Assembly: GCA_934633695.1 (NCBI GenBank)
Contig: CAKTYT010000010.1
Span: forward strand, 1 to 59,569
DNA from: an uncultured Clostridia bacterium
GTDB lineage: Bacteria > Bacillota > Clostridia > Christensenellales > CAG-138
Length of the DNA stretch: 59,569 bases
Direction of reading: 5' to 3'
Shown: piece by piece, positions 32,968 to 40,352 of the stretch
How positions within the stretch are numbered: the stretch's first letter is position 1
Layout of the letters: each line of letters begins with the position of its first letter
Notes under the pieces: generated by a model
What the model was told of the DNA's origin: nothing
Database searches by the model: none
What the model saw: the letters and a program-made list of their open reading frames with translations, nothing else
Program-made: the position numbers and the translations under genes

Positions 32968-33189
32968 TCACCGGAGTTTACCATCAGACATTCTTTCAAA
33001 AGTCACATTACAATTTTTCATTGAAATTTTTCCTACCCTGTAACCGCGACTTTCAAGTTCCTTCTTGTATTTCAAAAAGGAATGATCGATCGGTACTCCC
33101 GAAATCTCTTCAATTTGTGCAAAGGTGAGGGTGATTTTAGCTTCACCACTCGCCGCAACTTCATTCCACAGTAAATCATATTTACTCAT
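32968..33189 (-). CDS. Small DUF7662-like protein
   Basis: 73 residues. MSKYDLLW followed by TLTFAQIEEISGVPIDHSF resembles small winged-helix-like proteins of the DUF7662 type (SKYDPLW, LSFDEIEKILG). It starts one base after the acetyltransferase stop and is likely translated with it. Function unknown; the fold may bind nucleic acid. Confidence 0.7.
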   Translation of the reverse strand: MSKYDLLWNEVAASGEAKITLTFAQIEEISGVPIDHSFLKYKKELESRGYRVGKISMKNCNVTFERMSDGKLR

Positions 33190-33813
33190 TTATCTTTCTA
33201 TTGCTGAAATATTTCCCGTCTGTATCGCTTCAAGATTCCTTGCAATCTTTTCCTTTTCCCAGTCCCACCATTTGAGCTTGGTTAGAATTGAAATCGTTTC
33301 ATCATCGAATCTTTTTCTTATGGGTCTTGCCGGAACTCCGCCGACAATCGTGTACGGCGTAACGTCTTTGGTCACTACTGCCCTTGCACCGATAATCGAA
33401 CCATCGCCAATGGTAACTCCCGATAGAATAACTGCTTCATAACCTATCCAAACATCATTTCCAACGACAATATCGCCCTTGTTGTCCCATGCAGAGGTAA
33501 TGTTCTTTGTGTCAAGATTCCATTCCTCAAAAAAAATCGGGAAAGTATAGTTAGAGAGAGATTTGAGCGTATGATTTGCACTGTTGAAGATAAACTTTGC
33601 ACCGCATGCAATTGAGCTGAACTTTCCAATATAAAGTTTATCGCCATTTATCGGGTAGTGGTACAGCACATTGTTCTTTTCAAAATCCCTCGGATCGTTA
33701 ACAAAGTCATTGTAAATGGTATAGTCGCCTACTTCAATGTTCTGACCTGTTATAACGCTTTTAAGGTACACTATTTGTTTGTCGTGCAATCGAGGGTAAA
33801 CTATCTTCTCCAT
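33190..33813 (-). CDS. Vat/CatB-type xenobiotic acetyltransferase
   Basis: 207 residues. A left-handed beta-helix O-acetyltransferase: LYHYPINGDKLYIGKFSSIA, catalytic His in FNSANHTL, NDVWIGYEAVILSGVTIGDG (hexapeptide repeats) and APYT/VTPYTIVGGVPA near the end, then WWDW. It resembles streptogramin A acetyltransferases (Vat) and CatB-type chloramphenicol acetyltransferases. It transfers acetyl from acetyl-CoA to a hydroxyl on the drug. Whether it gives resistance is not known: many related proteins act on other acceptors. It is in a run with a TetR regulator and a GNAT enzyme. Confidence 0.87.
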   Translation of the reverse strand: MEKIVYPRLHDKQIVYLKSVITGQNIEVGDYTIYNDFVNDPRDFEKNNVLYHYPINGDKLYIGKFSSIACGAKFIFNSANHTLKSLSNYTFPIFFEEWNLDTKNITSAWDNKGDIVVGNDVWIGYEAVILSGVTIGDGSIIGARAVVTKDVTPYTIVGGVPARPIRKRFDDETISILTKLKWWDWEKEKIARNLEAIQTGNISAIER

Positions 33814-33825
33814 TCTCTCTCCTTC

Positions 33826-34371
33826 TCATATTTCAAGCCGCATATAGACGAGTTCCTGCCTGGACCCGCTCCGTGTCATAAATCCCAGAGGATTCCTGCC
33901 AAACTCGACAAATCCAAGTTTTTCGTACAGTTTCACGGCTGATTGGTTTTCAGCAACAACTTCAAGCTCCACCTGCGTAAATCCGGCTTTCTTTGCACAT
34001 TCAATGCAGCTTTGTGCCATAGCTTTTCCGGCACCCAAACCCCAAAAGTCTTTTAAAATACTGATTCCAAACTCTGCCCTATGCTTTGTCTTGTCGCGAA
34101 GTGATACAGCATTGATTCCGGCAGAACCTATGAGCTTGCCTTCAACGAAAGCACAAATTTCAATGTCCGTTTCACTATCGATCATGCGTTTAAAGTTTTG
34201 TGCAACGCCCTCCGGAGTCCCTTTAAATTCATCCGGATAGGTTGTCAGGAACTCCGTTTCACCATGGGCAGTTTTAAAACAATCAATAAAATTGACAGCG
34301 TCTGTTTCAACTGCGTTCCGTAAGAAACAAGTCCTGCCGTCCTTTAATGTAAATCGTCTGCTAAATTCCAC
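33826..34371 (-). CDS. GNAT-family N-acetyltransferase
   Basis: 181 residues. GNAT fold, with the acetyl-CoA-binding loop DFWGLGAGKAMAQS and the LEVVAENQSAVKLYEKLGF segment typical of RimI/PhnO-like members. Substrate unknown. The start is GTG at 34371, with GGGGG 5 bases upstream, inside the 3' end of the TetR gene (28-base overlap), so the two are translationally coupled. Confidence 0.88.
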   Translation of the reverse strand: MEFSRRFTLKDGRTCFLRNAVETDAVNFIDCFKTAHGETEFLTTYPDEFKGTPEGVAQNFKRMIDSETDIEICAFVEGKLIGSAGINAVSLRDKTKHRAEFGISILKDFWGLGAGKAMAQSCIECAKKAGFTQVELEVVAENQSAVKLYEKLGFVEFGRNPLGFMTRSGSRQELVYMRLEI

Positions 34372-34997
34372 ATTTTCCCCCTTTGATCTCGCTTGAGCAA
34401 TCCTTCACTCACAAGTCTTTCGAAGAACTTTTGTATGTGAGTTTCAAGCATTCTAATCGTTTTCTCCCCGTCATCAGTGCAATCGCGGATGCCGTAAAGA
34501 AAATGCATTGGTCCATAAAATTCCAACGCCAACTGCTCGCTTTTATCTTCGGAAATATTCATCCCGCAAAAAATCATCTTCATATAATTCGCAGGCCCTA
34601 TTGAAAGATAATTCTGATAGATTCTTGACATGTTGGCATCTCTGTATTGTTCCAGTGTTAACATTTTTCGAAACTGCGACGAAAACAAATCTTCAGTCCA
34701 CCTTTTGAACTGAGCTATGCTGAATTCTCTTATTGCATCCGGTGGAACAAAACTATACGCCTCACCTGCTTCATCCTCAGGCATACCGTATTCTCTCGCC
34801 CATTTTGCATCAAGCTGCTCCATTTCTTCGATTATGGCGTCAAATATCGTTTGTTTATTTTCGTAATGTTTGTAAAGTGCACCCTTCGTTATCCCTATTT
34901 CCGCAGCAATATCGCTCATAGATGTTCCGAGATACCCTTTTTTTGAAAACAGCTCCAGTGCCGCTTTCATAATTTTTTCTTTTGTCTCCCTTGCCAT
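34344..34997 (-). CDS. TetR-family transcriptional regulator
   Basis: 217 residues. N-terminal helix-turn-helix: AALELFSKKGYLGTSMSDIAAEIGITKGALYKHYENK. The C-terminal ligand-binding domain is divergent. First gene of the group that includes the GNAT and Vat-like acetyltransferases, so it probably senses a small toxic molecule and controls its own operon. A consensus promoter lies just upstream; operator not assigned. Confidence 0.93.
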   Translation of the reverse strand: MARETKEKIMKAALELFSKKGYLGTSMSDIAAEIGITKGALYKHYENKQTIFDAIIEEMEQLDAKWAREYGMPEDEAGEAYSFVPPDAIREFSIAQFKRWTEDLFSSQFRKMLTLEQYRDANMSRIYQNYLSIGPANYMKMIFCGMNISEDKSEQLALEFYGPMHFLYGIRDCTDDGEKTIRMLETHIQKFFERLVSEGLLKRDQRGKMWNLADDLH

Positions 34998-35051
34998 GCT
35001 TCACCCCCATGCTGAACGGCCGCCGATCTTGCAAACCCCTCAATCACTAAA

Positions 35052-35080
35052 ATTATAATCTTCTTGCGGCATGTTGTCAA
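35052..35080 (-). promoter_or_regulatory. Consensus promoter of the TetR operon
   Basis: Minus-strand TTGACA (35075-35080) and TATAAT (35052-35057) with a 17-base spacer, about 55 bases upstream of the TetR start. Confidence 0.85.
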
Positions 35081-35140
35081 GTATTACTTCGAATTGTTGC
35101 CTTATTTTTCATTAACAGAATAAATTCGAATATTTTCGCC

Positions 35141-35169
35141 TTGCTTTTCGCCCATATGACTGTTATAAT
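35141..35169 (+). promoter_or_regulatory. Promoter of the rubrerythrin transcript
   Basis: TTGCTT (35141-35146) and TATAAT (35164-35169) with a 17-base spacer. It lies about 284 bases before the start codon, so the mRNA has a long leader. Confidence 0.75.
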
Positions 35170-35175
35170 CTGCGT

Positions 35176-35452
35176 ATACGCCGAATCACGACAGTGCAAA
35201 TTCCGCACTCCGTAAACACCGGACTAAGCCCGTACGGCAATATCGTGATGAATCGGATTCAGCCGCACCGGTCGACGTTCCTATTGTTCCGATGTCTGTT
35301 GCGGTTGTTGCTGACATAACTGTCATCGACGGGATTTTTTCTCCCGGAATGAACAAGATATCCATATCAGATGTTGTTTCGGATTCTTGCAGCAGAGTTT
35401 TGCTTTTCCAACATCATTTGATGAAATTATTTCGTGCAAAAGGAGTTAAACC
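35176..35452 (+). ncRNA. Long structured leader of rubrerythrin (candidate regulatory RNA)
   Basis: An 11-bp closing stem, CCGA-ATCACGA (35181-35191) with TCGTGAT-GAA-TCGG (35243-35256, 3-base bulge), encloses two hairpins: AGTGC/GCACT with a 7-base loop (35193-35209) and CCGTA/TACGG (35210-35237). Together they form a three-way junction. Further down are TGACA/TGTCA (35312-35325) and CGGGA/TCCCG with a T-rich loop (35330-35346), then AAAGGAG before the ATG. It does not match the consensus of the riboswitch classes I compared (FMN, TPP, cobalamin, SAM, purine, Mn, NiCo). Regulatory role inferred. Confidence 0.5.
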
Positions 35453-35995
35453 ATGAAAGAAACAAAATACACCGGCACACAAACTGAAAAGAACCTCCGT
35501 ACGGCCTTTTCAGGCGAATCTGAGGCCCGCAACAAGTACACGTTCTTTGCCTCTGTTGCAAAGAAGCAAGGGTATGAACAGATTGCCTCCCTCTTCCTCA
35601 AGACCGCCGATAATGAAAAGGAACACGCAAGGCTCTGGTTTAAAGAGCTTGCCGGCATCGGAGATACTGCTAAAAACCTCATCTCCGCCGCTGAGGGTGA
35701 GAATTACGAATGGACTGATATGTATGAAGGTTTCGCACGAACTGCAGAAGAAGAGGGCTTTCACGAACTTGCCCAACGGTTCAGGCTCGTCGCCGCTGTC
35801 GAAAAGCATCACGAGGAACGCTACCGTGCACTCCTTCATAATGTTGAAACTATGCAGGTTTTTGAAAAGAGCGATGTTAAAATTTGGGAATGCCGCAATT
35901 GTGGTCACGTTGCAGTAGGCGTAAAAGCACCCGATATTTGCCCAACTTGCAGCCATCCGCAAAGTTATTTTGAAATTCTCGCCGAAAATTATTAA
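35453..35995 (+). CDS. Rubrerythrin
   Basis: 180 residues. A four-helix ferritin-like diiron domain (TEKNLRTAFSGESEARNKY, with the E-x-x-H ligands in NEKEHARLW and VEKHHEERY) precedes a C-terminal rubredoxin-like domain with CxxC pairs (WECRNCGHV, CPTCSHPQ). It reduces hydrogen peroxide in anaerobes, taking electrons through the rubredoxin domain. It is a single-gene unit with its own promoter, long leader and terminator. Confidence 0.97.
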   Translation: MKETKYTGTQTEKNLRTAFSGESEARNKYTFFASVAKKQGYEQIASLFLKTADNEKEHARLWFKELAGIGDTAKNLISAAEGENYEWTDMYEGFARTAEEEGFHELAQRFRLVAAVEKHHEERYRALLHNVETMQVFEKSDVKIWECRNCGHVAVGVKAPDICPTCSHPQSYFEILAENY

Positions 35996-36060
35996 ACAAA
36001 TACGCTCAAACTGCAAATAGCTTAGATTGGTTAAATTAAATATTTTGTGACATTAAAAGG

Positions 36061-36086
36061 GCTCGAGAAATCGAGCTTTTCATTTT
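36061..36086 (+). terminator. Rubrerythrin terminator
   Basis: GCTCGA-GAAA-TCGAGC (36061-36076), a perfect 6-bp stem with a GNRA tetraloop, followed by TTTTCATTTT. Confidence 0.9.
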
Positions 36087-36296
36087 AGATGGCAGAGAAT
36101 CACGATGAATACCATCAAAGGCAGCGAGAGCAAGGAAGAAATGCTGAAAAAGCTGGAAGCCCTCTTGAATAAGTAACCAAGGCAACCAGCTAAAGCACGA
36201 TGGGGCGGAACTTGCCGCCGCCCTTTCATTTCCGCATTGTATCATGTCTTGCCCTGTAAATCAAGAAGGGACGTGATTATTATCGGCGAGAAAAAA
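36087..36296 (+). other. Intergenic region with a second hairpin and a tiny frame
   Basis: Holds a 23-codon frame (36105-36176, NTIKGSESKEEMLKKLEALL...) with no clear ribosome binding site, and a GC-rich hairpin GGGCGG/CCGCCC (36203-36223) followed by TTTCATTT, which looks like a terminator for it or read-through protection. I do not call the tiny frame a gene. Confidence 0.35.
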
Positions 36297-36461
36297 ATGG
36301 GAAGACCCACAGTAAACCCGAGAACCGAGAAAATAGAATTTCGACTGTCGAAGCAGGAAATTGAAGATATCGAAAAGTGTGCGGCTGCTATGGGAACACA
36401 GCGCGTGAACGCTGTAACCGAAGGCATTCGATTGCTGAAAAAAGAATTGGGCTTGGATTAA
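36297..36461 (+). CDS. Ribbon-helix-helix (CopG-like) protein
   Basis: 54 residues from ATG 36297, or 62 from a GTG at 36273 that has AAGGGA just upstream. GRPTVNPRTEKIEFRLSKQE looks like the beta-strand of a ribbon-helix-helix DNA-binding domain, followed by two helices (EIEDIEKCAAAMG, RVNAVTEGIRLLKKE). Such proteins act as dimers, often as antitoxins or plasmid/phage repressors. No toxin gene is next to it. Confidence 0.75.
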   Translation: MGRPTVNPRTEKIEFRLSKQEIEDIEKCAAAMGTQRVNAVTEGIRLLKKELGLD

Positions 36462-36473
36462 GCCAAAGAAAAG

Positions 36474-36498
36474 CGGCTGTTGCTTGATGCAACAGCCG
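36474..36498 (+). terminator. Hairpin after the ribbon-helix-helix gene
   Basis: CGGCTGTTGC-TTGAT-GCAACAGCCG, a perfect 10-bp stem. The T-run after it is weak (TGAACTTTATC). Confidence 0.65.
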
Positions 36499-36573
36499 TG
36501 AACTTTATCTCTCAAACACTAACCCGAACGTTCCTCTGATGAAAAACACCCGTGGTTCGTATTTGAGCTGCTT

Positions 36574-36649
36574 TGGTGGAGCATAGGGGAGTCGAACCCC
36601 TGACCTCAACATTGCGAACGTTGCGCGCTACCAACTGTGCTAATGCCCC
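36574..36649 (-). tRNA. tRNA-Ala (anticodon CGC), CCA encoded
   Basis: Minus-strand cloverleaf with acceptor GGGGCAT/ATGCTCC including the G3-U70 pair that identifies alanine tRNAs, anticodon loop TTCGCAA (CGC, reading GCG), T arm AGGGG-TTCGACT-CCCCT, discriminator A and genomic CCA. The D stem has one A-C mismatch. Confidence 0.93.
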
Positions 36650-36662
36650 AAACTCGACCACG

Positions 36663-36691
36663 ATTATACAACAGATCCGTCTGAAAATCAA
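36663..36691 (-). promoter_or_regulatory. Promoter of tRNA-Ala
   Basis: Minus-strand TTGATT (36686-36691) and TATAAT (36663-36668) with a 17-base spacer, 14 bases before the tRNA. Confidence 0.8.
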
Positions 36692-36724
36692 CGGACACAC
36701 GCCATATATTTTCGGAAAGGGAAT

Positions 36725-36750
36725 GTCGCAACGCCTGCCGACGTTGCGAC
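36725..36750 (-). terminator. Hairpin after the DUF3899 gene
   Basis: GTCGCAAC (36725-36732) pairs with GTTGCGAC (36743-36750), an 8-bp perfect stem 15 bases after the stop at 36765. The T-run is poor on the minus strand, so it is either a weak terminator or a 3' stabilising hairpin for the opp transcript. Confidence 0.6.
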
Positions 36751-36764
36751 AACAGCCTATCACT

Positions 36765-37178
36765 TTAAATTTTGTTGTATATCAGATAGAACACCACACC
36801 GATAACAACAAATCCAACACCGACGATCACAAGGTGCCACGAAGCACCTCGTCTCTTCTTGTTGTTCTTATAGTCAAAATAACTCTTGGGCGTCTTATCG
36901 TCCCCCGGATTATTCTTGCGATGACGTGCCATTGAAGCAAAACTGTATGTCAAGCCGTCGTAAAGCCCCTGCGAACTTAGGTATGTCAACACACCGATTC
37001 CTGCAAGGACGATTCCCGGAATAAAGAATGCATCGCACAGGATACGTAGAACCATACTCGTATCAGTTTGTTTAAACAAATCCTTTGTCAAGCACACCAC
37101 CAGTGCAATCACAAGTCCTATGACTGCACCGGTGAGATATTTAACCCAAGACTTAATTTCTCTGGTTTGCTTCATCAT
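36765..37178 (-). CDS. DUF3899-like membrane protein
   Basis: 137 residues. Three predicted transmembrane helices (about 14-30, 45-65, 113-133) with a basic cytoplasmic loop (RHRKNNPGDDKTPKSYFDYK). It resembles DUF3899, small membrane proteins of unknown function in Bacillota. It starts 7 bases after the oppF stop and is probably part of the opp transcript. Confidence 0.7.
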   Translation of the reverse strand: MMKQTREIKSWVKYLTGAVIGLVIALVVCLTKDLFKQTDTSMVLRILCDAFFIPGIVLAGIGVLTYLSSQGLYDGLTYSFASMARHRKNNPGDDKTPKSYFDYKNNKKRRGASWHLVIVGVGFVVIGVVFYLIYNKI

Positions 37179-37185
37179 TTAGAAA

Positions 37186-38268
37186 TCAGTGAGCTTTCTT
37201 TTCTCCGCGGTCAATCTTCTTGATTTCTTCCTGATACTCATCAAATTCCTTCTTATTGCAGTATACGAAGTGACCAGGAGCAACTTCCCTGAAGGAAGGA
37301 CCTTCAACCGAGTAATCATGTGAAAGAGCGGGAACATAGGTAATACGTTTACGCTTCTTCTCATAATTGGGATCGGGAAGAGGAATAGCGGAGAGCAATG
37401 ACTTCGTATAGGGGTGAAGCGGGTGTGCAAACAGCTCATCTGCATCAGCCAACTCAACCATTTTGCCGAAGTACATAACGCCTATCCTATCGGAGAAATA
37501 TTTAACGACGCTGAGGTCATGAGCAATGAACATAAGAGTCAGACCCATGCTCTCACGGAGATCATTCAGCAGGTTGATAACCTGAGCCTGAATTGAAACG
37601 TCAAGCGCACTTATAGGTTCGTCAGCGATGATCATATCGGGCTGAAGAACGACCGCACGAGCAATGCCTATACGCTGACGCTGACCGCCAGAGAATTCGT
37701 GGGGGTAACGTTCTGCATGTTCGGGAACAAGTCCGACCATTTCAAGGACTTCTGAAACCTTTGCATCAATAAATTCCTTGTCGCGGATACCGCGGATCCT
37801 CAGGCCTTCCGCAATAATTTCGCGAACGGTCATACGGGGGTCGAGAGAACCGACGGGATCCTGGAAAATCATCTGAATCTTAGTCATAAGATCCTTATGA
37901 ATTTTGCTGTCTTCAGTGAGCTTCTTGACAAGTTCATCATCTCCGGCAGCCTTAGCTGCTTTGATTTCAGCTTTACGACGCTTTGCAGCATCGGTGCCCA
38001 TACCAATCCTGACACCTCTGAAGTAAACATCACCGTCAGTCATGTCATACAGACCGATAATGGAACGACCGGTAGTTGTTTTACCGCAACCAGACTCGCC
38101 AACAAGTCCGAAAACTTCGCCCTTTTTGATTTCGAAGCTTACATCATCGACTGCTTTGGTAGCCTTGAAGTACTGCTTAAGGTGTTCAACACGCAGCAAT
38201 GGTTCCTTTTCCGGATCAAAGTCGGGCGTGTAGTTGTCAACATTTAATTTCTTATCAAGTTCTGACAT
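37186..38268 (-). CDS. oppF: Oligopeptide ABC transporter ATPase OppF
   Basis: 360 residues. Walker A GESGCGKTTTGRS, Q-loop IFQDPVGSLDPRMTV, signature FSGGQRQRIGIARA, Walker B MIIADEPISALD and the C-terminal OppF/DppF extension (HPLHPYTKSLLSAIPLPDP), which in this family carries Fe-S or regulatory elements. There is an insertion of about 30 residues between Walker A and the Q-loop (AAKRRKAEIKAAKAAGDDEL), smaller than that of OppD. It energises peptide import with OppD. Two-base gap from oppD. Confidence 0.94.
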   Translation of the reverse strand: MSELDKKLNVDNYTPDFDPEKEPLLRVEHLKQYFKATKAVDDVSFEIKKGEVFGLVGESGCGKTTTGRSIIGLYDMTDGDVYFRGVRIGMGTDAAKRRKAEIKAAKAAGDDELVKKLTEDSKIHKDLMTKIQMIFQDPVGSLDPRMTVREIIAEGLRIRGIRDKEFIDAKVSEVLEMVGLVPEHAERYPHEFSGGQRQRIGIARAVVLQPDMIIADEPISALDVSIQAQVINLLNDLRESMGLTLMFIAHDLSVVKYFSDRIGVMYFGKMVELADADELFAHPLHPYTKSLLSAIPLPDPNYEKKRKRITYVPALSHDYSVEGPSFREVAPGHFVYCNKKEFDEYQEEIKKIDRGEKKAH

Positions 38269-38270
38269 AA

Positions 38271-40352
38271 TTATTCTCCCCCAAGCTTCTTCATTCTTTC
38301 AATTCTATCAGTTACGAGACGGGGCGGTTCAACCTTCGGTGCATCGGGATGCAGCAGCCAAGTTGCGGCACTGTGTGTCTCTGAAATCTTAAACATGGGA
38401 GGCTGTTCCTCGAAGTCAATCTGCATTGCATATTTGTTACGCTCTGCAAATGCATCGCCAACAGGAGGATAAATCATGTTGGGAGGTGTACCGGGAATAG
38501 CATCGAGCTTATCGGTCGTATCGAGGTCAGGCATGGAAGCCAACAGTGCCCAAGTATAGGGATGAGCGGGCGAATAGAAGACATCGTCTGCAGTACCGAA
38601 CTCAACAATCTTGCCTGCATACATGACGCCAATCTTATCAGCCATGTTTGCAACAACACCAAGGTCATGGGTGATGAAGATAATGGAAAGCTGACGCTCT
38701 TTCTTGAGCTTATTGATAAGTTCAAGAATCTGAGCCTGTATTGTAACGTCAAGAGCGGTCGTAGGCTCGTCGCAGATAAGGATGTCGGGATTTGCTGCAA
38801 GTGCGATCGCGATGACTATACGCTGTCTCATACCGCCGGAGAACTCGAACGGATACTGTCTAAAACGACGCCGTGCATCGGTGATACCGACTTCTTCCAT
38901 GAGTTCGATAGCACGAATCTGAGCTTTACGTTTCGTTACGGCATAAACCTTCTTTGAAGCCTGTTCTCTGAGGAAATCAACCATTTCCTGTGCCTGAACT
39001 TTGTAGTCAATTTTCTCTGCCGCAGCAATCTGTGCAGAGTAAGAATCCCTAAGGTGGTTAATTATGAGCTTAATATTGTTCTGATAAAGCTCAATATCCA
39101 TCCTGCCCTTGAATTCAGCGTCAGACTTGTTCAGGTGCTTCTTGTTCTCAACTCTGCATGCACGAGCATACTTGGCAACAGCTGCATTGAGACTGGAACC
39201 AAAGGTATAGGCCGTGCTGTCCTTGCGGATTGCAAGTTTATCAAGGGAGTCATCGACAGCCTTGGTTAGTACCTTTGCTTCAGACTTGATGGTATCGACA
39301 TCAATCCTGTCACCCTCGATCTTTGCGAGAGTGGAATCAAGCATTGCAGCGATATCGTCTTTCTTTTCAAAAGCTACCTTATCGGAATACTCAAGTCCCT
39401 TAGCCACATCGTCAATAAACTTATTGAGGAAACCGTTGTTGAGCTGCTTCTCGCATGCAGCATTATACGTAGCAATGTTCTTTCCGTCAAAAGCGGGATC
39501 ACAGTTAAATTGTCTGCAATAGCCGATTGCGAAGAAATTGGGAACATCCTTCGCCATCACATCTTCGAGCAGTGACTTGATCTTTTTAAGGACATCATCG
39601 GTCTTCTCATGATCACCATCGGCGATATAACCGGGTATGAGTGCCTTAAGGTTGTCGATAAGAGCAGGCAGCTCACTGGTTGCAGCATCAACAAGGAAGG
39701 GGTTGTACGCATTCTTCGAGTCATTGATGATAATTCTCATATCCTTTGCGACAACCTTGGGCTGTCCGTTGATGGAATCGATAAGAACATCACTGATGTT
39801 CTTGATCATTGACTCAACACGTTCACGGGAATAGTTGTAGGAACTTTCAAGCTTACTGCCAAGTTCAGTGAAACTATTCAAAGTTTTTACACTGCCGGAT
39901 ACATCCGTAACACCGGCATTCGTCATAGCAACGCTGAGAAGCTTAACTTTGCCGGCATAAGTGCGGCTTGCTTCCCTCTGATTCGCTTTGCCGTTGAGAA
40001 TCATCGCTTCGGTAAGCTGAGTACCGATGCGAACAATGGGATTAAGACTGGAAAGGGGATCCTGGAAGATCATGGAAATACGATTGCCGCGAATCTTGTG
40101 GAAATCCTCTTCACTGATCTGCATCAAATCCTGACCATCGTAAATAATCTCGCCGCCTTCAGGAATGGCATTCTTAGCAAGAATACCCATGATTGCCCTT
40201 GCGGTAACGGATTTACCGGAACCGGATTCACCGACGATTGCCAGGGTTTCACCTTTTTCAAGGTCGAATGAAATATCTCTTACAGCCTTTACCGTTCCGT
40301 TATTGGTACGGAAGGATATAATCAAATTGTTAACTTCAAGTTTCTTAGCCAT
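38271..40352 (-). CDS. oppD: Oligopeptide ABC transporter ATPase OppD with large insertion
   Basis: 693 residues, about twice the family length. The nucleotide-binding core is complete: Walker A GESGSGKS at 41, Q-loop MIFQDPLSSLNP at 94-105, signature FSGGMRQR at 504-511, Walker B ILICDEPTTALD at 524, C-terminal PAHPYTWALLASMP. Between the Q-loop and the signature, about residues 122-475, is an extra helical region of roughly 350 residues in place of the normal 50 or so. It is in frame with no sign of error. The start overlaps the oppC stop (TAATG). Confidence 0.92.
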   Translation of the reverse strand: MAKKLEVNNLIISFRTNNGTVKAVRDISFDLEKGETLAIVGESGSGKSVTARAIMGILAKNAIPEGGEIIYDGQDLMQISEEDFHKIRGNRISMIFQDPLSSLNPIVRIGTQLTEAMILNGKANQREASRTYAGKVKLLSVAMTNAGVTDVSGSVKTLNSFTELGSKLESSYNYSRERVESMIKNISDVLIDSINGQPKVVAKDMRIIINDSKNAYNPFLVDAATSELPALIDNLKALIPGYIADGDHEKTDDVLKKIKSLLEDVMAKDVPNFFAIGYCRQFNCDPAFDGKNIATYNAACEKQLNNGFLNKFIDDVAKGLEYSDKVAFEKKDDIAAMLDSTLAKIEGDRIDVDTIKSEAKVLTKAVDDSLDKLAIRKDSTAYTFGSSLNAAVAKYARACRVENKKHLNKSDAEFKGRMDIELYQNNIKLIINHLRDSYSAQIAAAEKIDYKVQAQEMVDFLREQASKKVYAVTKRKAQIRAIELMEEVGITDARRRFRQYPFEFSGGMRQRIVIAIALAANPDILICDEPTTALDVTIQAQILELINKLKKERQLSIIFITHDLGVVANMADKIGVMYAGKIVEFGTADDVFYSPAHPYTWALLASMPDLDTTDKLDAIPGTPPNMIYPPVGDAFAERNKYAMQIDFEEQPPMFKISETHSAATWLLHPDAPKVEPPRLVTDRIERMKKLGGE

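Noticed and set aside
35176..35260. FMN riboswitch before rubrerythrin
   Set aside because: A short piece, GCAAATTCC, resembles the FMN core, but the other conserved segments are missing and the fold has three helices, not six.
36105..36176. A 23-codon frame after rubrerythrin
   Set aside because: No convincing ribosome binding site and no known peptide; it follows a terminator and could be chance.
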